This document shows, in pieces, positions 35,418 through 44,369 of a stretch of 64,000 nt of DNA. The DNA lies in assembly GCA_030147805.1 (NCBI GenBank), contig JASBUR010000020.1, positions 79,059-143,058 of the forward strand. The letters are read 5' to 3'. Source of the stretch: Sphingomonadaceae bacterium (GTDB taxonomy: Bacteria > Pseudomonadota > Alphaproteobacteria > Sphingomonadales > Sphingomonadaceae). The notes below the pieces were generated by a model. The model was not told the origin of the DNA, did no database searches, and saw nothing but the letters and a program-made list of their open reading frames with translations. Every line of letters begins with the position of its first letter. Positions within the stretch are counted from its first letter, which is position 1. The translations under genes were made by a program, and so were the position numbers.

Positions 35418-37079
35418 TCAGCCGTCGATGTTGCGCCGATAGGTCTCGGGCAGGAAGAGCAAGCCGACGACCAGCGTCATCGCGGCGATCGTCACCGGGT
35501 ACCAGAGGCCGTAATAGATGTCGCCGGTGGCCGCCACCATCGCGAAGGCGGTGGTCGGCAGGAAGCCGCCGAACCAGCCGTTGCCGACATGATAGGGCAG
35601 CGACAGCGCGCTGTAGCGGATCCGCGCCGGGAACAGCTCGACGAGCAGCGCGGCCATCGGCCCGTAAACCATCGTCACCGGCAGCAGGATGGCGAACAGG
35701 ATCGCGACGACCAGCGGCTTGTTCATCGCGGCAGCGTCGGCCCTTTCCGGATAGCCCGCCGCTGCGAGCGCCGCGCCGACTTCGGCCCGGAAGTCGGCGA
35801 TCGCCGCCGCACGTGCGGCACCGACGACCTGCCGCGGATCGGGGGCGACGATCGTAGCGCCGCCGACACGGACTTCGGCGATGTGTCCCGCTGGCGCCTC
35901 GACATTGGCATAGTTGGTGCCGCCCTTCGCCAGATAGGCCTTGGCGATGTCGCAGCTCGTCGCGTCGAAAGTGTTGCGGCCGATCGGATCGAACTGGAAC
36001 GAGCATTCGGCGTCATGCGCGATCACCGTCACCGGCGCCGTATCGACCGCCACCGCAAGCGCCGGATTGGCGGCCTGCGTCAACGCCGCGAACAGCGGGA
36101 AATAGCCGATCACCGCGATCAGGCAGCCGGTGACCACCAGCGGCTTGCGGCCGATGCGGTCGCTGAGCCAGCCGAACAGTACGAAGAAGGGCGTCACCAT
36201 CGCCAGCGCGATCGCGATCATGATGTTGGCGGTGGCGCCGTCCACCTTGGCGATCCGCTCGAGATAGAAGAGCGTGTAGAATTGGCCGGTGTAGCCGAGC
36301 ACCGCCTGCCCCGCGACCGCGCCGAGCAGCGCGATCAGCACGAATTTCAGGTTCTTCCATTCGCCGAACGCTTCGCGCAGCGGCGCCTTGGAGGTCGTGC
36401 CCTGCTCCTTCATCCGCTGGAACACCGGGCTCTCGTTGAGCTTGAGCCGGATCCACAGCGAGACCGCGAGGAGCGCGATCGACACGAGGAACGGCACGCG
36501 CCAGCCCCAGTCGGCGAACGCCGTCTCGCCGAGCGCGAGCCGCAGCCCGATGACCAGCAGCAGCGCCATGAACAGCCCGGCCGTCGCCGTGGTCTGGACG
36601 AAGCTGGTGTAGAAGCCGCGGCGGTCGGCGGGTGCATGTTCGGCGACATAGGTGGCTGCCCCGCCATATTCGCCGCCGACCGCGAGCCCCTGCAGCAGCC
36701 GCAGGCCGACGAGGATCAGCGGCGCGGCGACGCCGATCGCGGCATAGCTCGGCAGCAGGCCGACGGCGAAGGTCGACAGCCCCATCAGCACCATGGTGAC
36801 GAGGAACGTGTTCTTGCGGCCGACGAGGTCGCCGACCCGGCCGAACACCAGCGAGCCGAACGGCCGAACCGCGAAGCCGGCGGCGAAGGCGGCGAGCGCC
36901 AGGATGAAGGCGGTGGTCTCGTTGACCCCCGAGAAGAACTGCGCCGAGATATAGGTCGCGAGCAGGCCGTAGAGGTAGAAGTCGTACCATTCGAACATCG
37001 TGCCGAGCGACGACGCCACGATGACGAGCTTCTCATCCTGCCGCGGCGCTTCGGCGGCCCCTTCCCGATCGGTCGTCAT
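35418..37079 (-). CDS. MFS transporter, metabolite:H+ symporter type, with periplasmic insertion
   Basis: A 553-residue permease. The N-terminal half has TMFEWYDFYLYGLLATYISA, RPFGSLVFGRVGDLVGRKN and LRLLQGLAVGGEYGGAATYV, diagnostic of the MHS (ProP/ShiA/KgtP) group. Compared with the usual roughly 430 residues it carries about 100 extra residues (roughly 345-445) between C-terminal helices, including two Cys (AECSFQ and TSCDIA) that could form a periplasmic disulfide. The ATG at 37079 has better spacing from GGAGG than the ATG one codon upstream. It is downstream of the TetR gene in the minus-strand catabolic run. The substrate is probably an organic or aromatic acid. Confidence 0.9.
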   Translation of the reverse strand: MTTDREGAAEAPRQDEKLVIVASSLGTMFEWYDFYLYGLLATYISAQFFSGVNETTAFILALAAFAAGFAVRPFGSLVFGRVGDLVGRKNTFLVTMVLMGLSTFAVGLLPSYAAIGVAAPLILVGLRLLQGLAVGGEYGGAATYVAEHAPADRRGFYTSFVQTTATAGLFMALLLVIGLRLALGETAFADWGWRVPFLVSIALLAVSLWIRLKLNESPVFQRMKEQGTTSKAPLREAFGEWKNLKFVLIALLGAVAGQAVLGYTGQFYTLFYLERIAKVDGATANIMIAIALAMVTPFFVLFGWLSDRIGRKPLVVTGCLIAVIGYFPLFAALTQAANPALAVAVDTAPVTVIAHDAECSFQFDPIGRNTFDATSCDIAKAYLAKGGTNYANVEAPAGHIAEVRVGGATIVAPDPRQVVGAARAAAIADFRAEVGAALAAAGYPERADAAAMNKPLVVAILFAILLPVTMVYGPMAALLVELFPARIRYSALSLPYHVGNGWFGGFLPTTAFAMVAATGDIYYGLWYPVTIAAMTLVVGLLFLPETYRRNIDG

Positions 37080-37169
37080 CATTCCTCCCCAGTCGGTGAC
37101 ACATCGTCACTCTCTCGCTAGTTAGCGTCTTTTCCACGGGCACGGCCCGCGTCGCGCTCCGTTCGTCAC

Positions 37170-37865
37170 TCAGACTCTTTCGGCCCGGCGTTGCTCGCAT
37201 ACCGCGATGAAGCCCGCTGCCATGAAGGTGGCCATGCGCTTCTTCACCGCGGCGAAATCCTCGGACTTGCAGAGGCCGCCCGACAGCTTGTCGATGCGGC
37301 CGGTGCGCGCCAGCGTCAGCATCAGTGCGCCGGTCACGAAATGATAGCCCCAGAAGATATCCTCCTCGGCGGCGTCGGGCAGCGCGCGGCGCAGCAGGCC
37401 GATCAGCCGCAGCACCACCGGGTCGAAATGCTGGTCCATCATCTCGGCGCCCCATTCGGGGGTGTTGGCGACCTGCGCGCCGAGCGCCGCATAGTTCTTC
37501 CAGCCCTCGCCGCCCTCGATGTAGAGGTCGAGGTCGGTATCGAGGAAGGCGTGCAGCGCTCCTTCGACGGTCGGCGTGCCGCCGCTGGCCTTCTCATAGT
37601 CGTCGAGCGCCTGCATGCGGCGCTCGCTGGTGACCGCGGCGCGGCGCGCGAACACCTCGTCGAACAGCTTGCGCTTGTCGTCGAAATAATAGTTGAGCAG
37701 CGTGTGGTGGACGCCGACGCGCTTGGCCACGTCCTTCAGCGTCACGCCGTAGAGGCCGTGCTTGGAGAACAGATATTCGGCGGCGTCGAGGATCTGCTCG
37801 GTCGTCTCGGCGCGCCGCTCCGCCTTGGTGGGATTGCGGCGGCGGGATTTGACCTCTGCAGACAA
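37170..37865 (-). CDS. TetR/AcrR family transcriptional regulator
   Basis: A roughly 231-residue regulator with an N-terminal HTH (TTEQILDAAEYLFSKHGLYG through HHTLLNYYFDDKRKLFDEVF) and a C-terminal helical domain with a Trp-containing ligand pocket region (WGAEMMDQHFDPVVLRLIGL). TTG at 37865 is proposed because GGAAGG lies 8 nt upstream and no ATG/GTG exists nearer in frame. It sits between the acyl-CoA ligase and MFS genes on the same strand and probably senses an acyl-CoA or acid made by this pathway. Confidence 0.85.
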   Translation of the reverse strand: MSAEVKSRRRNPTKAERRAETTEQILDAAEYLFSKHGLYGVTLKDVAKRVGVHHTLLNYYFDDKRKLFDEVFARRAAVTSERRMQALDDYEKASGGTPTVEGALHAFLDTDLDLYIEGGEGWKNYAALGAQVANTPEWGAEMMDQHFDPVVLRLIGLLRRALPDAAEEDIFWGYHFVTGALMLTLARTGRIDKLSGGLCKSEDFAAVKKRMATFMAAGFIAVCEQRRAERV

Positions 37866-37921
37866 GACGGGAGCCTTCCGTGTACCAGCCGGGCGCGCCG
37901 TCGGAGGGGACGCCGCGCCGC

Positions 37922-39514
37922 TCATGCGCCACCATATTCGGATCGAAGGCGCATCTTGTCGATCTTGCCGGTCGGCGCCAGTGGCATATTCGCGAGGCGG
38001 ATCACTGCGTCGGGGATCCACCAGGGCGCGACGCGGCCGCGCAGCGGCGCCAGCAGCTCCTCGTCGCTGATCGCGCCGTCGTCGGGCGTCTCGACGAGCA
38101 GGATCGGTCGCTCGCCCCATTTGGCGTCGGCACGACCGATGACCGCGACGAGCGAGACCTGCGGCAGCGCGCCGACCACCGTCTCGATCTCGACCGGGTT
38201 GATCCATTCGCCGCCCGACTTGATGAGGTCCTTCGAGCGGCCGGTGATGAACAGATTGCCGGCGGCGTCGAGCCGCGCGAGATCACCGGTGTCGAACCAG
38301 CCATCGGCGTCGGTCGCGGGCTGCGCCTCGCCGAAATAGCGGTCGACGACCGCGGCGCCGCGCACCTGCAATCGTCCCTCGCCGCCGCGCTGCTCGGCGA
38401 GCGGCCGCCCGTCGCTGTCGGCGATGCGCAGGTCGACGCCGATCGCCGGCCGCCCCGAGGCGGCGGCGCTGCGCGCCGGATCGTCGGGCGCCGCCATCGT
38501 GCCGAGCGGCGACAGCTCGGTCATCCCCCCGCTGGTCTGCACCGTGGCGCCGAGCACGCGCTCGATGCGCTTCATCAGCGCCGGCGGCATCGGCGCGCCG
38601 CCGACCAGGATGCGCTCGAGCGAGGGAACCGCGCCGCCGGTCGCCTCGAGGTGCTCGACGAGACCGAGCCAGACGGTCGGCACCCCCGCCGCGACGGTGA
38701 CGCCCTCGGCGGCGATGAGCCGTGCGAGGCTGGCGCCGTCGGCATGGCGGCCCGGCAGCACCAGTCTGGCGCCGCAGGCCGGTGCCGCGAACGGCAGCCC
38801 CCAGGCGTTGGCGTGGAACATCGGGACGACGGCGAGCACGGCGTCGGCGGCGGTCAGCGCCATGACGTCGGCCTGCAGCAGCCGCAGCGTGTGCAGAAAG
38901 CTCGACCGGTGCGTGTAGGTGACGCCCTTGGGCGCGCCGGTGGTGCCCGAGGTGAAGCAGAGCCCCGAGGGGGCCGTCTCGTCGAAGTCGCCCCAGTGCG
39001 CCTCGCCCGGCGCGTCGGCCACGGCATCGGCGAAAGCCCCCACGGCGGGGCGGCGCGCCATCGCGGTCCAGGCGGTGGCAGCGCCGTCGATGACGAGGAC
39101 CTGTGCGACCGCGGTCGCACGTTCGACGATCTGTTCGGCGAGCGGCGCGAGGTCGGCGCTGACGATCAGCACGCGCGCTTCCGACTGCAGCAGCATCGCC
39201 GCGAGCTGCGGCGCGGTGAGCCGCGGATTGAGCGTGTGACAGACCGCGCCGATCCCCATGATGGCGTACCAGGCCTCGACATGCGCGCCGCTGTTCCAGG
39301 CGAGCGTCGCCACACGGTCGCCGCGCGCGACGCCGAGCGCCGCCAGCGCCGCCGAGGCGCGGCGCGCCCGGCGGCGGAGCGCGGCATAGCCGATGCGCTC
39401 GACCGCCCCGCCCTCGCCCGCGGTCACCACCTCGGCCGCAGAATGCCATTTGGCGGCGTGGTCGAGCAGCTTGTCGAGCGTCAGCGGAAACGCCTGCATC
39501 GTGCCGTCGATCAT
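37922..39514 (-). CDS. Acyl-CoA synthetase (AMP-forming)
   Basis: A 530-residue ANL-superfamily ligase with the P-loop FTSGTTGAPKGVTYTH, the A8-type hinge GWFDTGDLARLD, GRSKDLIKSGGEWINPVEIE, and the catalytic Lys in PTGKIDKM. The N terminus (TLDKLLDHAAKWHSAAEVVT) and WWIPDAV resemble medium/long-chain acyl-CoA synthetases. It activates a carboxylic acid with ATP and CoA. The ATG at 39514 overlaps the esterase stop (ATGA) and follows CGGAG, so it is preferred over GTG at 39520. Working after the esterase, it could activate the acid released by ester hydrolysis. Confidence 0.92.
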   Translation of the reverse strand: MIDGTMQAFPLTLDKLLDHAAKWHSAAEVVTAGEGGAVERIGYAALRRRARRASAALAALGVARGDRVATLAWNSGAHVEAWYAIMGIGAVCHTLNPRLTAPQLAAMLLQSEARVLIVSADLAPLAEQIVERATAVAQVLVIDGAATAWTAMARRPAVGAFADAVADAPGEAHWGDFDETAPSGLCFTSGTTGAPKGVTYTHRSSFLHTLRLLQADVMALTAADAVLAVVPMFHANAWGLPFAAPACGARLVLPGRHADGASLARLIAAEGVTVAAGVPTVWLGLVEHLEATGGAVPSLERILVGGAPMPPALMKRIERVLGATVQTSGGMTELSPLGTMAAPDDPARSAAASGRPAIGVDLRIADSDGRPLAEQRGGEGRLQVRGAAVVDRYFGEAQPATDADGWFDTGDLARLDAAGNLFITGRSKDLIKSGGEWINPVEIETVVGALPQVSLVAVIGRADAKWGERPILLVETPDDGAISDEELLAPLRGRVAPWWIPDAVIRLANMPLAPTGKIDKMRLRSEYGGA

Positions 39515-41142
39515 CGGCACTCCGCCGCCGGCGGCGCCATCGGCGGCGCGGCGATGCCGACGTTCCAGTTCCAGGGCGTGTCACCCGCGGCGCGGCGGCG
39601 GCACACGACGCGCTCGTGCAGCGCGAACGCCCCGCCCATCGGACTGGCGGCGGAGCGCGGCCGGTCGGCGAACAACATGAAGGCTTCGCCGCTGGCGAAC
39701 GCCGGCCAGTCGGGCTGCCCGTCGGCGACCGGCTTCCCGCTTCGGGCGAACGACGACCAATAGTCCATCACCGCCTCGGTCATCGCGAGACTGGCGCTGC
39801 CGTCGGCCTTTGGCCACAGCGCCGGCGTGCGCGACATCGTGCCGAACACGAAGGGGATTTCGGCGGCGTGGAACGCATGCAGGCCGTTGTCGTCCGAGGC
39901 CGGATAGCCATGATCGAAGACGTAGAGATAGCTCGGAACGCCCGCGGCGGCCTGGCTGGCGGCGAGGCGCTGCGCCGTCCAGCCGTACATGGCATCGCGA
40001 GTCGTCGCGAGCATGCTCTCGGCCACGTTGCTCGGCGGATAATGCGTCAGGAAGGGCGCGGCCAGCTCGCCATAGCCCTTGCGGATCGCCGCCGCGTAAG
40101 CGTCGGCGTCCACCGCCGGCGGCAGCAGGAAGCGCAGGCTGCGGATCTCGCCGCTGTTGTACCCTGCCAGCAGCGGCACCGGTGCCTGCTCGCCACGGTC
40201 GAAGGTCTCGGGAAGCTGGCGCGGCAGCACGCTCCCGTCGACGGTGCCGAGCGGGAAATAGCCGGCCTTGGCCGCCGCCGCGGTCAGCGCCGCCGGCGCC
40301 ATGGCGCGCAGCGCCGCGAGGTCGCTGGCGCCGGCCGCGGCCGCGATGCGCACGCCGGTCGCCTCCGCAGGCTCCATGCCGAACCGCTGCGCGCGCAGCG
40401 ACGGCATCGAGATCATGTAGGCGCTCTGCGCGATCGCCCTGGCGAACAGTCCGTCGGCGGGAGGTGACGCCAGCAGGTACATCACGCTGAGCGCGCCGGC
40501 CGACTCGCCCGCGACGGTGACGTTCGCCGGATCGCCGCCGAACGCGGCGATGTTGCGCTTCACCCAGTGCAGCGCCGCGATCTGGTCGAGGAGCCCGTAA
40601 TTGCCCGAAGTCCGCTCGGGCGATTCGGCGCTCAGCGCGGGATGCGCGAGGTAGCCGAGCACGCCGAGCCGGTAGTTGATCGTGACGACGACCAGGCCGC
40701 GCTTCGCCAGCCGGGTGCCGTCGTACATTGGCTGGCTGCCGGCCCCGGTGGTGAGCGACCCGCCGTGGATCCAGACGAAGACCGGCAGCTTGTCGGCGTC
40801 CTTCGGCGTCCAGACGTTGAGCGACAGGCAATCCTCGCTCATCGCGGCGGGCGGTTCGGAATAGATGCTCCCGGGGCGCGAGGGCGGCTGGATGCACGCC
40901 GGGCCGAAGCGCGTCGCCTCGCGCTCGCCCGTCCACGCCGGCATCGGCGCCGGCGGCTTCCACCGCCCGGCCCCGATCGGTGGCAGCGCATAGGGAAGCC
41001 CCTTGAAGATGCGGATGCCGTCGCGCTCGGTGCCGCGCATGGGGCCGGCGGGCGCCACCACGCGCGGCCCGTCCGCCGCCAGCGCTGGCGGCGCAAGCCC
41101 GAGCACGGCAGCGGTCGCCGCGATACGCCACAGGATGTTCAT
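39511..41142 (-). CDS. Carboxylesterase type B, exported
   Basis: A 543-residue esterase with a signal peptide (IAATAAVLGLAPPALAADG). The oxyanion hole is VWIHGGSLTTGAG, and the nucleophile Ser214 is in VAGESAGALSV. The acid is likely in the YNSGEIRSLRF region and the His in HAAEIPFVFG. SEDCLSLNVWTP is the family signature. It hydrolyses carboxylic esters, probably in the periplasm. It lies between a TonB receptor (upstream) and an acyl-CoA ligase (overlapping), giving an import-hydrolyse-activate order. Confidence 0.92.
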   Translation of the reverse strand: MNILWRIAATAAVLGLAPPALAADGPRVVAPAGPMRGTERDGIRIFKGLPYALPPIGAGRWKPPAPMPAWTGEREATRFGPACIQPPSRPGSIYSEPPAAMSEDCLSLNVWTPKDADKLPVFVWIHGGSLTTGAGSQPMYDGTRLAKRGLVVVTINYRLGVLGYLAHPALSAESPERTSGNYGLLDQIAALHWVKRNIAAFGGDPANVTVAGESAGALSVMYLLASPPADGLFARAIAQSAYMISMPSLRAQRFGMEPAEATGVRIAAAAGASDLAALRAMAPAALTAAAAKAGYFPLGTVDGSVLPRQLPETFDRGEQAPVPLLAGYNSGEIRSLRFLLPPAVDADAYAAAIRKGYGELAAPFLTHYPPSNVAESMLATTRDAMYGWTAQRLAASQAAAGVPSYLYVFDHGYPASDDNGLHAFHAAEIPFVFGTMSRTPALWPKADGSASLAMTEAVMDYWSSFARSGKPVADGQPDWPAFASGEAFMLFADRPRSAASPMGGAFALHERVVCRRRAAGDTPWNWNVGIAAPPMAPPAAECR

Positions 41143-41217
41143 GACTAGTCCCGGATCCAGAGGGCTGCGCCCGCCCGGCCGCGCTGCCGCGGCAGCCGGG
41201 CCGGGCGGACACGCGAG

Positions 41218-41251
41218 GCGTGGCCTCCGTGGGGAGAGGTGGAGGCCACGC
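41218..41251. terminator. Hairpin after the TonB receptor
   Basis: GCGTGGCCTCC pairs with GGAGGCCACGC (11 bp) around a 12-nt purine-rich loop just past the receptor stop. There is no long T-tract. A second GC-rich inverted repeat (GCCCGCCCGG/CCGGGCCGGGC) precedes the esterase start, so receptor expression may be partly insulated from the downstream genes. Confidence 0.65.
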
Positions 41252-41257
41252 CGGCGC

Positions 41258-43561
41258 TCAGAGGCTGTAGCCGATCCGGATGCCGACGGTGCGCGGCCGC
41301 AGCATACCGAAGCGGCTGGCGAGGAAGGCTTCCGGATGGACGTAGGTGATCGAATGATCGTCGAACAGATTCTCGACATAGGCGGTTACCGCGAGCGGTC
41401 CGCGGGTGATGCCCAGCGCCAGGTTCACATTCTCGAAACTCTCGGTGTAGGCGAAGGTCGGCGACATCTGCGCCGGCCGGCCCGGGACGCGCGGGAACAT
41501 GCCGGGGTAGGAGCCGACGTGCGCGATCGTCGCCGACGCGAAGCCCCTGGTGGTGTCGCTCAGGTCGAAATTGTAGCGCGCCGTCGCTGCGCCCTGGAAC
41601 TTCGGCGACGCCAGCCGCGCCCCGTCGACCGCGCCCGAGATCGCGGCCTCGATCGGCGTCAGCCGGTTGACGTTGGCGTCGTTGAACGAGCCGTTGAACG
41701 ACAGCGTGACGCTGTCGCTCGGGAGCGCCACCACTTCGAACTCGACCCCCTTCGACACCGCGCCGCCGATGTTGGTGGCGAACTGGATCGAGTCCGACAC
41801 GCGGTTGGCTTGCACCTGGATGTTCTTCCAGTCGATATAGTAGGCGGCGATGTTGGCGGTAAGCGCGCCCTCCATCCACCGGCCCTTCAGGCCGAGCTCG
41901 TAGCTGGTGAGCTTGTCCGACGAGGCGCCCGCCGGGATGACGATGTCGGTCGGATCGACGAGGCTGACCGCGCCGCCGCGCGCGTTGATGATCGGCGTGC
42001 GGAAGCCGGTGGCGACGGTCGCGTAGGTGGTGAGCGCCGGCGACGGCTTGAACGAGGCGCTGACCTTGTAGGACAGCTTGTCGGCCTTGGCCTTGGGCCC
42101 GGTACCAGCGACGATCGGAACGATCGTCAGCGGCCCCGTCGCGCCGGGCGTCAGCGCCCGCGCCAGATAATTGCTGTTGTAGCCGAAATTCTCGGTCGTC
42201 GTCTGCGCGTCGGTGCTGCCGTAGCGCAGGCCGCCGGTCAGCCAGAACTTGTCGCTGAACCGGTAGGTCAGCTCGCCGAAACCGGCCAGCTCGTTCGCCT
42301 TGGTGTGGATGCCGAAATAGTTATAGGTGTCGCTCGGAATTCCCGGCGTCGTCGGCAGGCCGGTGAAGCCGCGCGACGCCAGATAGGCGTCCGAGGCGCG
42401 ATAGATGTAATCGACGTCGCGGCGCTTGTAGTAATAGAAGCTGCCGATCACCCAGTCCCAGTTGCCGCCGGCATCGGAAGCCAGTCGGGTCTCCTGTACG
42501 AAGAGGTCGTCGTAGGCGAGCGCGTCGAGCCGGAACGGCAGCGCGAAGGCGAAGGTGTTGGCGAGGTCGACGAAGAAGCGCTGGTCGAAGGTGCCCGCCG
42601 TCGTCGAGCTGGTGAGCCGGGCGCCGTCGAACTGATAGTCGAGCGTCATGTTGTAGGTCGTCAGCTCGGCGGTGAACAGGTCGGGGAGCGCCGACCGACG
42701 CTGCTCGCGCTCGAGCGGCGCGCTGACCAGCGAGCTGTCTTCGGGATAGCTGTCCTCGTGCGCGGCGGTGAAGCGCAGCGACAAGCGGTCGGTCGGTTCC
42801 CAGAGCAGGATGGCGCGACCGCCCCACGCCTCGAGCGTGTTCGAATTGTGCTCGCCGGTCCCGATGTTGTCGAGATAGCCCTCCTCGTGGCGGTAGAAGC
42901 CGACGATGCGCAGGCCGAGCTTGTCTTCGACGAGCGGCACATTGACCATGCCGTTGTAGCGCTGGCGGAACGAGTCCGACCCCGTCAGGCCGAAATCGCC
43001 CTGCAGCGCATAGTCGGTGGTCGACAGGTTGGGACTCTTCGTCAGGATGCGCATCGCGCCGGCGAGCGAGCCCGAGCCGAACAGCGTGCCCTGCGGACCG
43101 CGCAGGAATTCGACGCGTTCGACGTCGAACAGCGTCGGATCGAGGATCGTCGAATTGCCGTTGGCCGAGATCGGCAGCTCGTCGATGTAGATGGCGACGG
43201 TGCCCTGCAGATTGGCGTTGTAGCCGTTGGTCGCGATGCCGCGCGCGGTGAAATTGTTGAAGTTGGCGCTCGGCCGATTGACGATGACGCCCGGCGTCTC
43301 GTGCGCGATGCCCTCGTAGCCGACGATGCCCTTGGTGGTGAGCTCCGCCTGCGAATAGGCGGTGACGGCGACCGGCACGTCCTGCAGGCGCGCGTTGCGG
43401 CGCGTCGCGGTGACGATGATCTCGCCATCGGGCCGCTCCTCCACGGCAGCCGCGGTCGACTGCTCTTCGGTGGTTTCGGGGCCGGCGGTCTGTGCCTGGG
43501 CGGCGACCGGGACAAACGCGAGAACGATCGCGGACGCAGACGCGTAGAGTTCCTTCTTCAT
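41258..43561 (-). CDS. TonB-dependent outer-membrane receptor
   Basis: A 767-residue receptor: signal peptide (SASAIVLAFVPVAAQAQ), TonB-box/plug start GEIIVTATRRNARLQDVPVA, plug with FTARGIATNGYNANLQGTVA and FLRGPQGTLFGSGSLAGAMR, a large barrel and C-terminal GIRIGYSL. It is preceded by a good GGGAGGG ribosome site. It leads a minus-strand series with an exported esterase, acyl-CoA ligase, TetR and MFS, so the ligand is probably an ester- or acyl-containing compound. Confidence 0.94.
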   Translation of the reverse strand: MKKELYASASAIVLAFVPVAAQAQTAGPETTEEQSTAAAVEERPDGEIIVTATRRNARLQDVPVAVTAYSQAELTTKGIVGYEGIAHETPGVIVNRPSANFNNFTARGIATNGYNANLQGTVAIYIDELPISANGNSTILDPTLFDVERVEFLRGPQGTLFGSGSLAGAMRILTKSPNLSTTDYALQGDFGLTGSDSFRQRYNGMVNVPLVEDKLGLRIVGFYRHEEGYLDNIGTGEHNSNTLEAWGGRAILLWEPTDRLSLRFTAAHEDSYPEDSSLVSAPLEREQRRSALPDLFTAELTTYNMTLDYQFDGARLTSSTTAGTFDQRFFVDLANTFAFALPFRLDALAYDDLFVQETRLASDAGGNWDWVIGSFYYYKRRDVDYIYRASDAYLASRGFTGLPTTPGIPSDTYNYFGIHTKANELAGFGELTYRFSDKFWLTGGLRYGSTDAQTTTENFGYNSNYLARALTPGATGPLTIVPIVAGTGPKAKADKLSYKVSASFKPSPALTTYATVATGFRTPIINARGGAVSLVDPTDIVIPAGASSDKLTSYELGLKGRWMEGALTANIAAYYIDWKNIQVQANRVSDSIQFATNIGGAVSKGVEFEVVALPSDSVTLSFNGSFNDANVNRLTPIEAAISGAVDGARLASPKFQGAATARYNFDLSDTTRGFASATIAHVGSYPGMFPRVPGRPAQMSPTFAYTESFENVNLALGITRGPLAVTAYVENLFDDHSITYVHPEAFLASRFGMLRPRTVGIRIGYSL

Positions 43562-43744
43562 CGAAATCCCTCCCCTGGGTGCTTCTCGGTCTTTGCCGAA
43601 CTGCCCCTTTCATCGGACACGTAACGATCGGAGTCAATACTCACTCTCGCGCGCGTGAATAACTTTGGAGAGGCGCCTTTTTGCCGGATCGATGACGTGG
43701 TTCGCAAGGAGTCAGAGACGGGGGCGGCGGCGCGGCGCCGTCGA

Positions 43745-44359
43745 TCAGGGGGTCGCCGTGCCCCAGTAGTTGAAGCTCATCGGCCGCGGCCCCGGGATGT
43801 ACATCGTGTCGAGCCGGTCGAGCGTGAAGCCGCCTTCGCGCAGCAGCGCCGGGATGTCGCGGTTGAGGTGACAGCCGCCGCCGATCTTTCCCCAGAGGCC
43901 GTCGAGCCGGTCCTGCCAGCGCCGCACCGACGCATCGGGGGCGCGGCCATGTTCGGCGAACAGCAACCGCCCGCCGGGGCGGAGCACCCGCCGCATCTCC
44001 TGCAAGGCACCGACGGCATCGGGAATGGTGCAGAGCGTATAGGTGGTGACGACGGTATCGACGCTGGCATCGTCGAGCGGGATCGATTCACCGGGCAGGC
44101 CGATGAACTCGACCGGGAACGGCGCTTCCTTCGCCGCCTTCTCGGCCATGCGGCGGATCTCGACCGATGGCTCGAGGCCCCAGAGCTTCTCGACCTTCGC
44201 CGGATCGTAGAAGGGCAGGTTGAGCCCCGAACCGATACCGATCTCGAGCACGCGCCCCTGCGCCTGCGGGACGACCTTGCGGCGCTGGTAGGCGATCGGC
44301 TTGGCGCCGCAGGCGGCGTTGATGACGTGCGGGAGAATATATCGGTCGTAGAAGCCCAT
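43745..44359 (-). CDS. Class I SAM-dependent methyltransferase (METTL7-like)
   Basis: A 204-residue protein: motif I VLEIGIGSGLNLPFYD, DTVVTTYTLCTI (motif II/post-I), LRPGGRLLFAEHG (motif III). The opening FYDRYILPHVINAACG and the tail GGCHLNRDIPALL..GGF resemble the METTL7/UbiE-like group that methylates small molecules or thiols. It follows a TonB receptor gene by 10 nt and may belong to that operon. The substrate is unknown. Confidence 0.87.
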   Translation of the reverse strand: MGFYDRYILPHVINAACGAKPIAYQRRKVVPQAQGRVLEIGIGSGLNLPFYDPAKVEKLWGLEPSVEIRRMAEKAAKEAPFPVEFIGLPGESIPLDDASVDTVVTTYTLCTIPDAVGALQEMRRVLRPGGRLLFAEHGRAPDASVRRWQDRLDGLWGKIGGGCHLNRDIPALLREGGFTLDRLDTMYIPGPRPMSFNYWGTATP

Positions 44360-44369
44360 CGCCGCTCCC

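Noticed and set aside
35337..37121. A 594-codon plus-strand frame opposite the MFS transporter
   Set aside because: Charged low-complexity antisense product; the minus strand encodes a well-formed 12-helix transporter.
41003..43624. An 873-codon plus-strand frame opposite the second TonB receptor
   Set aside because: Same antisense artefact; it also crosses the esterase start and the receptor gene without any recognisable domain.
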